Below the pieces are notes generated by a model. That model was not told the DNA's origin, ran no database searches, and saw nothing but the letters and a program-made list of their open reading frames with translations. Source: Owenia fusiformis (taxonomy: Eukaryota > Annelida > Polychaeta > Sabellida > Oweniidae). From it: DNA of 64,000 bases. Below, piece by piece: positions 17,634-28,879 of the stretch. The translations under genes were made by a program, and so were the position numbers. The number at the start of each line of letters is the position of its first letter. Position 1 is the stretch's first letter. The DNA lies in the NCBI GenBank assembly GCA_903813345.2, contig CAIIXF020000003.1, positions 5,109,815 through 5,173,814 on the forward strand, given 5' to 3'.

Positions 17634-20048
17634 ATGTGTCTAGAATATATAAAAGCATTTAAACATTATGTTCTCTGGAGTTATATTGTTACAGCGATTG
17701 GTTTAGGAAGTTTTCAGTTGGCATCGATTTCTGCACAAGAAGCGAGCCATGTAACCACCGATGACGTCGATCGTCTACTTCCGCAAAATGATACTGTTAC
17801 GATACCAGGTGAATTTACTACTACGCTAGTTGATAATTATACGATACCAGGTGATACAATTATTACACCAAATGATAAAGCTACGATAATAGAGGTGGCA
17901 GCTACGACACCAGGTGATACATATACGATGCCAGTTGATATATCTACGATGCCAGTTGACACATCTACGATACCAGGTAATACATCTACGATTCCAGCTG
18001 ATACACTATTGATACCAAATGATACAACCACGGCACTGGGTGACATATCTACGATTCCAGACAATGCAACTACGATACTAAATGATAAAACAGAACCCAA
18101 ATCACATGATCAGACCAAGGCGAATATTACAAGTTCCAAAATTAGTCCGGATATCGAAAATGAAAGATATGGAACCACGACCAAACCCTACTCTGCTCTA
18201 ACAAAAACTACTTCGGTGTATGTTTCAGATAGTTTCACTTTAGGATCGACAAATGAGTATCAAGCGCCAATTTCAGATGCTGCATTGTGTTTTTTTAAAT
18301 GGACACACACATCAAATACCTGCAATTGTAATAGTGTAGGAATACTATCAGTACCGAGTAATATACCAACAAATACAACGCATCTGTTCCTAGAAAATAA
18401 CAGCATCCAATATCTTAAAGACTTCACGTTTAGAGGTTTGAGAAGACTAGAGGTATTAAGTTTGAACAACAACCCGGGACTGGAGTATATTGAAAACAAT
18501 GCGTTTGAAGGAATTTATTCTCTCACGGAGTTGTATCTTTCTAACATCGGCTTGACAAATGTCGGAAACTTTCTAAGTGGAAAGGGAGAGGATCTCATCC
18601 AGCTAGAGATAGTTGATATGTCGCACAACAAAATAAACAAGATCCAAAAATACGCCTTCCACGAAATGGTAGCTATAAATTTTTTAGACCTAAGCTATAA
18701 TGATATTGAGGCATTGTCCATTTATTTTAACTTCGTTGGTCTGTCTGGACTTGTTCGTTTGAACATGGCGCATAATCCGAGACTGCATGAAATAGGGGGA
18801 AGGTCATTGGTTGGAATGTCGGCCATAAGACATCTTGACTTTAGTTTTTCTAATTTGACCCAGCTCGTTGATGAAGAACTCTGGGGTCTTAAATCTTTGG
18901 AGTATTTAGACTTAAGTTATACCCCAATGAGATTGTTAACAAATCGAGCTCTCTCATGGTTAACAAGAATTAAGGTTATTGATCTATCTCACTCTAAAAT
19001 CAGGAGTATAAAAGAAACATTCAAGGGGCTAAATATCAATTCCATTGACCTCAGCAACAATTTACTACGCCTTATCCATAACGATGCTTTCAAAGAATGT
19101 CCTCATCTTACTTCCATATCCCTCCGCGGTAACACACTTGGGACTTTCCCCAGAGCTCTCTGTCAGGTGAAGAACATTGAAGAACTCGATCTATCCTCAA
19201 ATGTCATACGAACTATGGGTGCTGATGACGTCCTTTGCATCATGGAAATACGCCTGTTCAACGGTGAGGGGAATCCATTCACATGTAACAAAGATATAGT
19301 TGAGTTTGCGATACACATGCATGCATCTGGTTCTAGAAACGGCTGGCCGGAGGAATATAAATGCTACGAGCCCTACAGATGGCGGAATAAAACCATTGAG
19401 AATTATGTCAACACCATTTGGGAAATACTAACGACCACTCGTGCAACAATTCCAACAACCAACTCGCCTACAAAGCATGTACCTAATAACATTAGAAATA
19501 CACATATTCCTCGTGATGAAAACGATAAAGCGACTGATCAATCTAAAGAGTTCGGTACGACGAACCTAATAATAACTTCAGTGGTGGTAGTACTAGTATT
19601 GTTAGTATTTGTTGTGACGCTCACTCTAGTGTGTGTCATGAAGAGACTCAACCGATACGCACCAACTGACAACAATGATCCAAACAGTGAATACAACAAT
19701 ACAACATGTGATGAAGAACTTGGCACTGTCAAGTCTGGGGAATTGAATTTGAATGAAATGGGAACAAGGACACATTCACAAGATCAAAAAGTAAACAACC
19801 ATATTGGAATTACAAAGGGAATCGAAGTCTATCATAAGATTGAAGACAGTAAAAAGAAAAGACACAGTAGCAAGAACAAGATTCGTTATAAATCTCCACA
19901 AAGAAAACATAAAATGCGAAAAGAGAAAACATTGATCAAAAGGTCGACCAATGAGGATCCTCCTAAAGATAGCATGAAACCATATGAACACAGACATAAA
20001 ACACACGTTTACGTTGTAACATCCCCAAATATACAAACCCAGATATAA
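17634..20048 (+). CDS. leucine-rich repeat type I transmembrane protein with Thr-rich stalk
   Basis: A single uninterrupted 804-residue frame. I start at the ATG at 17634, which directly follows a good acceptor (GTGTTTTTTCAG) and gives a signal peptide (hydrophobic YVLWSYIVTAIGLGSF, about residues 12-27). Next are ten or so 10-residue Thr/Pro repeats of the type STIPGDT (residues ~50-150, mucin-like). An N-terminal LRR cap begins near residue 214 (C-x10-C-x-C), followed by about ten LRRs (LxxLxLxxN, for example LEVLSLNNN and LEYLDLSYT) to ~540 and a C-terminal cap (NPFTC...YKC, ~544-590). One transmembrane helix (IITSVVVVLVLLVFVVTLTL, ~645-667) precedes a ~135-residue basic cytoplasmic tail rich in Lys, Arg and His. 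The layout suits a cell-adhesion or receptor protein; no TIR or kinase domain is present, so signalling is unknown. The last ~20 residues are encoded by the start of the 49-bp minisatellite. Confidence 0.88.
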   Translation: MCLEYIKAFKHYVLWSYIVTAIGLGSFQLASISAQEASHVTTDDVDRLLPQNDTVTIPGEFTTTLVDNYTIPGDTIITPNDKATIIEVAATTPGDTYTMPVDISTMPVDTSTIPGNTSTIPADTLLIPNDTTTALGDISTIPDNATTILNDKTEPKSHDQTKANITSSKISPDIENERYGTTTKPYSALTKTTSVYVSDSFTLGSTNEYQAPISDAALCFFKWTHTSNTCNCNSVGILSVPSNIPTNTTHLFLENNSIQYLKDFTFRGLRRLEVLSLNNNPGLEYIENNAFEGIYSLTELYLSNIGLTNVGNFLSGKGEDLIQLEIVDMSHNKINKIQKYAFHEMVAINFLDLSYNDIEALSIYFNFVGLSGLVRLNMAHNPRLHEIGGRSLVGMSAIRHLDFSFSNLTQLVDEELWGLKSLEYLDLSYTPMRLLTNRALSWLTRIKVIDLSHSKIRSIKETFKGLNINSIDLSNNLLRLIHNDAFKECPHLTSISLRGNTLGTFPRALCQVKNIEELDLSSNVIRTMGADDVLCIMEIRLFNGEGNPFTCNKDIVEFAIHMHASGSRNGWPEEYKCYEPYRWRNKTIENYVNTIWEILTTTRATIPTTNSPTKHVPNNIRNTHIPRDENDKATDQSKEFGTTNLIITSVVVVLVLLVFVVTLTLVCVMKRLNRYAPTDNNDPNSEYNNTTCDEELGTVKSGELNLNEMGTRTHSQDQKVNNHIGITKGIEVYHKIEDSKKKRHSSKNKIRYKSPQRKHKMRKEKTLIKRSTNEDPPKDSMKPYEHRHKTHVYVVTSPNIQTQI

Positions 20049-23000
20049 AACGTATGTTCATGTTGTAGCATCCCCAACTATATAAACACAGAAATAAAAC
20101 ACATGTTAACGTTGTAACATCCCCAACTATACAAACACAGACATTCAACATATGTGTACGTTGTAACATCCCCAACTATACAAACACAGACATAAAACAC
20201 ATATTTACCTTATAACATCCCAAACTATACAAACACAGACATAAAATTTATGATTATATTGTAACATCCCAAACACAGACATAAAACATACGTTTACATT
20301 GTAACATCCCAAACTATACACACACAAACATAAAACACACAGGTTTATGTTGTAACATCCCCAACTATAAAAACACAGACGTGGAACACACGTTTACGTC
20401 TTAACATCCCCAACTATACAAACCCAGATATAAAACGTATGTTCATGTTGTAGCATCCCCAAATATTCAAACACAGAAATAAAACACATGTTTACGTTGT
20501 AACATCCCCAACTATCAAACACAGACATGAAACACATGTTGATGTTGTAAAATCCCCAACTATACAAACTCAGACATGAAACACACATGTTATGTTGTAA
20601 AATCCCCAACTATACAAACACAGACATGAAACACATGTTGATGTTGTAACACACCCAACTATACAAACACAGACATGAGACACACATGTTTATGTTGTAT
20701 CATCCCCAACTATACAAAATCAGATATGAAACGTATGTTTATGTTGTATCATCCTCAACTATACAAACACAGAATAAAACACATGTTTACGCAGTAACAC
20801 ACCCAACTATACAAACACAGACGTGGAACACATGTTTACGTTGTAAAATCACCAACTATAAAAACACAGACGTGGAACACATGTTTATGTTGTAACATCC
20901 CCAACTATACAAACACAGAAATAAAACAAATGTTTACGTTATAACATCCCTAACATCCCAACCATACAAACACAGGCATAAAACGTATGTTCATGTTGTT
21001 GCATCCCCAACTATACAAACACAGAAATAAAACACATGTTTATGTTGTAACATCCCCAACTATACAAAAACGGACATAAAACGTATGTTTACGTTGTAAC
21101 ACACCAAACTATACAAACACAGACATGGAACACATTTTTTATGTTGTAACATCCCAAACACAGACACAAAACACACGTTTACGTTGTAACATCAACAACT
21201 ATACAAACACAGACATGTGACACATGTTGATGTTGTAACACACCCAACTATACAAACACAGACATAAAACACATGTCTACGTTGTGAAATCCCCAACTAT
21301 ACAAACTTAGACATGAAACACACATGTTGATGTTGTAACACACCCACCTATACAAACACAGACATAAAACACATGTCTACGTTGTAGAATCCCCAACTAT
21401 ACAAACTCAGACATAAAACACACATGTTTATGTTGTAACATCCCCAACTATACAAAAACCGACATAAAACGTATGTTTACGTTGTAACACACCAAACTAT
21501 ACAAACACAGACATGGAACAAATTTTTTATGTTGTACCATCCCAAACACAGACACAAAACACACGTTTACGTTGTAACATCAACAACTATGCAAACACAG
21601 ACATGTGACACATGTTGATGTTGTAACACACCCAACTATACAAACACAGACATAAAACACATGTTTACGTTGTAAAATCCCCAACTATACAAACTCAGAC
21701 ATGAAACACGCATGTTTATGTTGTAACATCCCAAATAATACAAAATCAGACATAAAACACCTGTTTATGTTGTATCATCCCCAACTATACAAACACAGAC
21801 ATGAGACACACATGTTTATGTTGTAACATCCCAAGTAATACAAAATCAGACATAAAACACATGTTTATGTTGTATCATCCCCAACTATTCAAACATAGAC
21901 ATGAAACACACATGTTTATGTTGTAACATCTCAAATAATACAAAATCAGACATAAAACACATGTTTATGTTGTATCATCCCCAACTATACAAACACAGAC
22001 ATGAGACACACATGTTTATGTTGCAACATCCCCAACTATACAAACACAGACATGAAACACATGTTGATATTGTAACATTCCAAACACAGAAATAAAGCAC
22101 ATGTTTACGTTGTAACATCCCCAACTATACAAAAAGCGACATAAAACTTATGTTTACGTTGTAACACACCAAACTATACAAACACAGACATGAAATACAT
22201 TTTTATGTTGTAACATCCCAAACACAGACACAAAACACACGTTTACGTTGTAACATCATCAACTATACAAATTCAGACATGAAACACACATGTTTATGTT
22301 GTAACATCCCCAACTATTCAAACACAGAAATAAAACAAATGTTTACGTTATAACATACCAAACTATACAAACACAGACATGGAACACATTTTTATGTTGT
22401 AACATCCCAAACACAGAAATAAAACACATGTTTACGTTGTAACATCAACAACTATACAAACACAGACATGAAACACATGTTGATGTTGTAAAATCCCCAA
22501 CTATACAAACTCAGACATGAAACACACATGTTATGTTGTAAAATCCCCAACTATACAAACCCAGACATGGAACACATGTTTACGTTGTAACATTCCCAAC
22601 TATACAAACACAGACATGGAACACACGTTTACGTTGTAACATCCCCAACTATACAAACAAAACGTGTGTTCATGTTGTAGTATCCCCAACTATTCAAACA
22701 CAGAAATAAAACACATGTTTACGTTGTAACATCCCCAACTATCAAACACAGACATGAAACACGTGTTGATGTTGTAACATCCCCAACTATACAAACACAG
22801 ACATGAAACACACGTTTACGTTGTTACATCCCCAACTATACAAACACAGACATAAAACACATGTTTATGTTGTAACATCCCAAATAATACAAAATCAGAC
22901 ATAAAACGTATGTTTATGTTGTATCATCCCCAACTATTCAAACACAGAATAAAACACATGTTTACGCAGTAACACACCCAACTATACAAACACAGACGTG

Positions 23001-24310
23001 GAACACATGTTTATGTTGTATCATCCCCAACTATACAAACACAGAAATAAAACAAATGTTTACGTTATAACATCCCAACCATACAAACACAGGCATAAAA
23101 CGTATGTTCATGTTGTAGCATCCCCAACTATACAAACACAGAAATAAAACACATGTTTATGTTGTAACATCCCCAACTATACAAACACAAACATGAAACA
23201 TATGTGTACGTTGAAACATCCCCAACTATACAAACACAGACATGAGACACGCATGTTTATGTTGTAACATCCCAAATAGTACAAAATCAGACATAAAACA
23301 CATGTTTATGTTGTATCATCCCCAACTATTCAAACACAGACATAAAACACACGTGTTTATGTTGTAACATTCCCAACTATACAAAAACCGACATAAAACG
23401 TATGTTTACGTTGTAACACACCAAACTATACAAACACAGACATGGAACACATTTTTATGTTGTAACATCCCAAACACAGACACAAAACACACGTTTACGT
23501 TGACACAGACATGAGACACACATGTTTATGTTGCAACATCCCCAACTATACAAACACAGACATGAAACACATGTTGATATTGTAACATTACAAACACAGA
23601 AATAAAACACATGTTTACGTTGTAACATCCCCAACTATACAAACACAGACATAAAACGTATGTTTACGTTGTAACACACCAAACTATACAAACACAGACA
23701 TGAAATACATTTTTATGTTGTAACATCCCAAACACAGACACAAAACACACGTTTATGTTGTAACATCAACAACTATACAAACACAGACATAAAACACACA
23801 TGTTTATGTTGTAAAATCCCCAACTATACAAACTCAGACATGAAACACACATGTTTATGTTGTAACATCCCCAACTATTCAAACACAGAAATAAAACAAA
23901 TGTTTACGTTGTAACACACCAAACTATACAAACACAGACATGGAACACATTTTTATGTTGTAACATCCCAAACACAGACACAAAACACACGTTTACGTTG
24001 TTACATCAACAACTATACAAACACAGACATGTGACACATGTTGATGTTGTAACATTCCAAACTATACAAGCACGGACATAAAACGTATGATTACGCTGTA
24101 ACACAGCCAACTATACAAACACAGACATGGAACACATGTTTACGTTGTAACATTCCCAACTATACAAACACAGAAATAAAACACATGTTTACGTTGTAAC
24201 ATTAACAACTATACAAACTCAGACATGAAACATATGTGTATGTTGTAACATCCCGAACTATACAAACACAGATTAGAAATACATGTTTAGGTTGTAACAT
24301 CCCCAACTAT
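19987..24310. repeat. 49-bp minisatellite, ~88 copies, overlapping the LRR gene 3' end
   Basis: The unit is about 49 bp, reading ACACAGACATAAAACACATG then TTTACGTTGTAACATCCCCA and ACTATACAA. It is repeated continuously for 4.3 kb with many length variants (some lose the AACTATACAA block). A higher-order pattern of several units, marked by ACACACCAAACTATAC, GACATGGAACACATTTTT and AACATCAACAACTATACAA, recurs near 21080, 21470, 22150, 23400, 23650 and 23910. The first units are in frame with, and encode, the C-terminus of the LRR protein. The TAA stop at 20046 lies inside a repeat unit. Confidence 0.96.
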
Positions 24311-25364
24311 TGATATAATATTGATACAAAGATAAAACACAGCAAATGAACTATACGAATACAAACGTATTACTCACATTTAGTTGTCACATCTCGAACA
24401 TGAAGTGTTTTACCGATACCGTTTGATTGGTGTAACTACCAAATGCATATAAGCATTATTCTGATTTTTTAATCCAAAAGACCGCGAGTTGTATGCAGAA
24501 TGAAAAAAAGAGTTTTTCATACATTTTGTCAAAAGTTTACATCAAAAAATGCTGTTTTAAATAGGTGTTTGCCAATAATTTCTCAAAGTATGTAAACCGA
24601 ACACATCCCTCAATCAGAAGATTCTCATTCAGGAATGTCCCATAGAAATTGAATGGTACAGTTCCAAGCAGATTTTTAAATAACAGAAAAGTAAATCTTT
24701 AAAACAAGGGTCTCATTTGGACGCGATGTAAACTTTCTTTACGATAAAATGGTTTTATCAATGAAACGTTTTATAGTGAATTGATGTTTCTTTAAATGAA
24801 CATGAAGTAAAATAAAGTTAAATGCAGGGAAAAACTCCCCGCTCATTCTAGCCCCCCCCCCCATTCTACATACAACTCGCGGTCCATTGTATAAATGTAT
24901 ATAATATGATTATTGATATTTAAATTAAATGGGAATGAATCTGGATTAAATATCAAGTCTTCAAACTGGTCGAAAATTCACATTTTACAATACATCTCTG
25001 AAAACAGTCGCATTTCATGCATGTAGCGTGTTAAAAATCTAATAAGTTTCTATATCATTTTACTTCATCATTATCTTGTTATAGTCGTGTCATTTAACCT
25101 GCCATAAATGCCTGGGTGTTGTAATCACCATCACTCAAAATAATGTCAACTAAACGACAGTTTAAGCCTGTAAATGAGGTAACTTTGATTGGGAGGTGCA
25201 TAATAAAACAAATAAATAATATTTCGCTATGGATATAATATTTGAATCACCATTAATATCACTTAGTGTATCAGATTTATTCACTAAGATTTGTTGAAAA
25301 AACACGGAAAGAGCTCAATACAATTCACTCATACTACTGACTAAAAGTGAGAAAAGACGTCAAT
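24311..25364. other. intergenic between minisatellite and EGF gene
   Basis: It contains the MITE at 24480-24884. The remaining AT-rich sequence has no gene I can recognise. The last ~100 bp is presumably promoter and 5' UTR of the EGF-domain gene, but no clear TATA box is visible. Confidence 0.5.
24480..24884. mobile_element. MITE with GACCGCGAGTTGTATG inverted ends
   Basis: The left end GACCGCGAGTTGTATGCAGA (24480-24499, continuing ATG) is repeated in inverse at 24862-24884 (CATTCTACATACAACTCGCG GTC) with one mismatch in 23 bp. The 405-bp interior is non-coding and includes a C13 run. Confidence 0.75.
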
Positions 25365-26461
25365 ATGCACGGATGGTTGTACATATCTCTAGGATTTATG
25401 ATTGCTGAAACACAGTCGTTAATTCGATATGATGATGATTGTCAACATAGAGTTGGTAAGTAAATGACAATGACAATACAATTGGACCTTTTCAATCAAT
25501 TTTTTTATTTTGTAATTGCTAAAGGTTACTTTTTTGGTCAACATAATTATTTTGTTAGTAAAAGTAATTTAAAACTGGAATCAGAAATAAGCGGCGCGAT
25601 AAAATTTTAAGCATCATTTCGTAATCATTTTCAAACTGCATGTAATTATAATATAACAGTATCGATGATCTCAAAACATTGAAGAATTCTCTTGTCTATA
25701 GCACTTAAAATAACACATTTAGAATGTTCAAATTGATAACATGAGCGCTCGTTGTTCAGGTTCCGTTTACAGAGGGTGGCAAACAGAATGACATGCGAAA
25801 TGAAATATATGGAATAACACGCATAATAATTATGTCACCACCAACGGCAACGTTTTGTGTTAGGCATTTGACATTTTGGGATGAAATAAACTAAAACAAA
25901 TGATCTGTTGGTACTATATAACTGATCAAATCGAATGAATGCTATAAAGTTCAAATCAGATTTATAAGTCATATTTGGTAAACGATCGAGTATTTACTTT
26001 CTTTAATTTCTTATCGTTATTTAGTATAATAACGGGTCCAATGCCATAACCTTAAAATTAGAATGCTTTATAGTATATTGTAAATTTCAGTTGGACAACC
26101 AAGAATGTTTGTTTCACGACTGGGAAAGCGTTCACACGTCACACTTGAGAATGGGAGACAACAGGAAAAAGTCGTCCCTCCATCACCCATATATTTCCCG
26201 TGCAGCAGGGAACACCAATGTAAAAACAATGCGAAAGTCGTAAAACTTATCGGAGTTGACACAAATTGTGTATGCATTTGTCAAACAGGCTGGACTGGAC
26301 AATTTTGCAACATTTCAACTCAGACGACGTCAAAATTCGAAAACGATAAAACATGGGCAAATATAGAATTTATCTCTACTTGGATAGAGAAACTGTTTGA
26401 TGGCTCAGTAAAGACTAGACGTTCGTCTTCATCCACAAATGATATATTGAAAAATATATAG
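25365..26461 (+). CDS. small secreted protein with one EGF-like domain
   Basis: Two exons, 25365-25455 and 26091-26461, join in phase (donor GTAAGT, acceptor AAATTTCAG) to give 153 residues. The first exon encodes a signal peptide (MHGWLYISLGFMIAETQS). Residues 32-44, GQPRMFVSRLGKR, contain a Gly-Lys-Arg processing-like site. An EGF-like domain follows with cysteines 68, 74, 90, 92, 94 and 103, the C-x-C-x8-C end and the GWTG turn being characteristic. The remaining ~50 residues are Ser/Thr-rich without a membrane segment. It could be a secreted growth-factor-like ligand, a toxin-like or matrix peptide, or a prohormone; the family is not identified. An exon further upstream is not needed because the ATG and signal peptide are in exon 1. 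Confidence 0.75.
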
Positions 26462-26717
26462 TATAAACTAGGTTGAAAAATGATTATACTGTACAACCTG
26501 AAGTAGTGATTTGCAATTTTTTATTTTAAATGTAAGTTTAAACGTTCTACTTAGCATACCTTTAAGTCAAAGTTTTATAAATTGCCATTTAGTACTTATA
26601 TTTTTGTTCCAATATCATTTATTCTTAAAACCTCCATTACTTTTTGAAGGACTGTACTGTATCAAGAATGTACAGGACGTGTTTTTACATTACATGTACT
26701 TTAAAACGCCTTATAGA

Positions 26718-27377
26718 CACGGGTTGGGATCGACAGATCTAAGAAAACTTCACAATTTATTATTTATTTTTATTAAATTCAAAGATAACATTTTCTTCAA
26801 AAATCTTGAATTTACCTAAAACTAAATTTCAGAGACTAGATCTATCTTTCTATTAGCGATACTTCACACCAATGCATCGCTCCTTCATTGGTTTTTTGTT
26901 GTTGAAAAGGTAATAAAATTGGTTGATAAATAAGCGAGATGTGAACTCATCGATGCATTTTCAGAGAAAAATGCATTTCAAAATTTTAGTTCTCATAGAA
27001 ACCAATGGTAAGCTTACAGTAATATTTAAAACATCAAATATTATTTTTTCAACCTAATTAGTATTAGACAAAATTGATTTATATTTGAAGTTTAGCATAT
27101 TTAGAAAAGATTGATATAGAAAGAATGATTTTTGTCAGACTTTTGCCACCTGAGTGACATCACTAAGGTTGCGAAATGTTTTAGAAATGCTACTTTTAAC
27201 CGAAATGAATAGACAGAAGGGAAGTTTACCAACAAATGATACATCATTTCATGGAGTAGGCAACTTTCTTTGGTATAACGAAACATACGAGTAAATCAAT
27301 AAATTGTGATTTTTAGTGTTTTTATGAAAAATTGCATGTTCCATTACAGTGAATAAATCGTTTGATCCCAACCCGTG
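26718..27377. mobile_element. putative MITE with CACGGGTTGGGATC ends
   Basis: CACGGGTTGGGATC at 26718-26731 is exactly inverted at 27364-27377. The 660-bp interior has no coding potential. An exact 14-bp inverted pair at this distance is unlikely by chance, but no target duplication is clear. Confidence 0.5.
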
Positions 27378-28627
27378 ATCACAAAAACGTGTATGCTTTC
27401 ATCGTACTTTGTTGGCACTTAAGTCATAAGCTCAATTTACACTACGCGCAGCATTCCAAGACGTTTTGGCTAAAACGTTTTAGAAAAATTAAGTTGAGTT
27501 TACAATACCATTTTCAAGACTTCTTAGGAAATAAGATCGAGTTTACACCTGTTTTCCTAAAACGTCTTAGAGATATGTAGGTTTACATGTAAAATGAAAA
27601 AAGCAGTGCAGTACTGGTTGAAGGACGGTTCAGTCAATATAGCTATTCCTTTCCCGCTTCTATCCTTTGTACCCGACTTTGTACTAAAGAATGCATCGGT
27701 TTCAGAAAAATATGTCCTAAAGACAGCATTGTTAAAAGCATGAAAGAGAGCAGGAAGATTTTATATAAATTAGGATTATGATAAATCGCCAGGCAAATAA
27801 GTTCTTCTCAATAATTCTGGGATGATATTGAGAACAAGGGATAAGACAAAATAAAGGACCATGCGACATATGTAAATGGAAAGTTTCAAATGTTTCGGTC
27901 GGCGCAACGCAAAAGCTCTTAGCTAAAACCGATTGATTTACACTCGCTTGTAAAAACGTTTTATCTAAGCGCTCTTAGCCGAGAGCTCTTGGGTAAATCT
28001 GGATTTACGTTACATTTGTAAAACGTTTTAGCGCTAAAACGTTTTAGCAAAAGCTACGTTCACACCAACGGTGAATGCCACGCTTTAAATCGGCGAGCAA
28101 GGCGCCGTTATTTTTGTCATTTTTGTTCATACCAACGGCGCTTTGATGGCGCTTTAAAGCGGCTTGTAAAGCGGCACCAAAGCGTAACAAAGCTTGATTA
28201 AAGCGTCGGGGTCGTAATAGGTCGTAGAAAAGCTCGGAGTAAAGTGGGATATTCGGCAAGAGCGCCAAAAATTGTTTAACTTTTTAAAAATGTTGGGCGC
28301 TCTGTTACGAATTGATTAAAGCGCCGAGAGCGTATCAAAGCTTAACAAACCGTAACAAAGCTCAGAAAGCTTGATCCAAAGCGTAGGAAAGCTTAACATA
28401 GCTCTGATAGGTTTCTCACGCTTTGATCCCGCTTTGACCAGGCTTTGTTACGCTTGAAATCACGCTTTAATAAGCTTTGATAAGCATTATTACGCTTTGA
28501 TTCGATAATGACGCTTTAAATCAGGCTCTGATACGATTACCAAGCTCTGTTGTGCATTGTTACGCTCTGTTAAGCTCTGTCACGCATTGGAAAATGTCGA
28601 GATCGCCGATGTCATGCCGCTTTTGAT

Positions 28628-28644
28628 CCAATAACTATATAAAG
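28628..28644 (+). promoter_or_regulatory. CCAAT and TATATAAAG pair inside the foldback element
   Basis: CCAAT (28628-28632) and TATATAAAG (28636-28644) lie 47 bp upstream of an ATG at 28691, leaving room for a start site near 28670 and a ~20-nt leader. CCAAT this close to TATA is unusual, so only the TATA box is a reasonable promoter element. No transcript evidence. Confidence 0.4.
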
Positions 28645-28690
28645 ATGCAGTAGATCCATAAAACCATTGCATCTTTGACTCAAGAACACG

Positions 28691-28879
28691 ATGGCAGAAC
28701 AACAAGATCCAGAAATTCCAGATGGACCAGAGCATGACCTATCTGAAGAAGACATGATGTTTGTCGCACGGCGTGATATAGCGTGTGGAAACTTGTCAAG
28801 CGTAACAAAGCCTAGCAAAGCGTTTCAATCATTGATTAAAGCGTCTCAATTCGTTGGAAAGCTTGAGAGTCCTTCATGA
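28691..28879 (+). CDS. hypothetical 62-residue ORF in the foldback element
   Basis: The first ~36 residues (MAEQQDPEIPDGPEHDLSEE and on) are acidic and differ in composition from the arms. The rest (from about SSVTKPSKAF) is translated from the AAAGCGTAACAAAGC repeat words. It could be a captured exon of a host gene read into the repeat, or chance. The upstream TATA box is the only support for expression. No family is recognised. Confidence 0.25.
   Translation: MAEQQDPEIPDGPEHDLSEEDMMFVARRDIACGNLSSVTKPSKAFQSLIKASQFVGKLESPS

Noticed and set aside
17837-18100. Minus-strand frame opposite the Thr/Pro repeats
   Set aside because: Shadow of the LRR gene's repeat region with no independent support.
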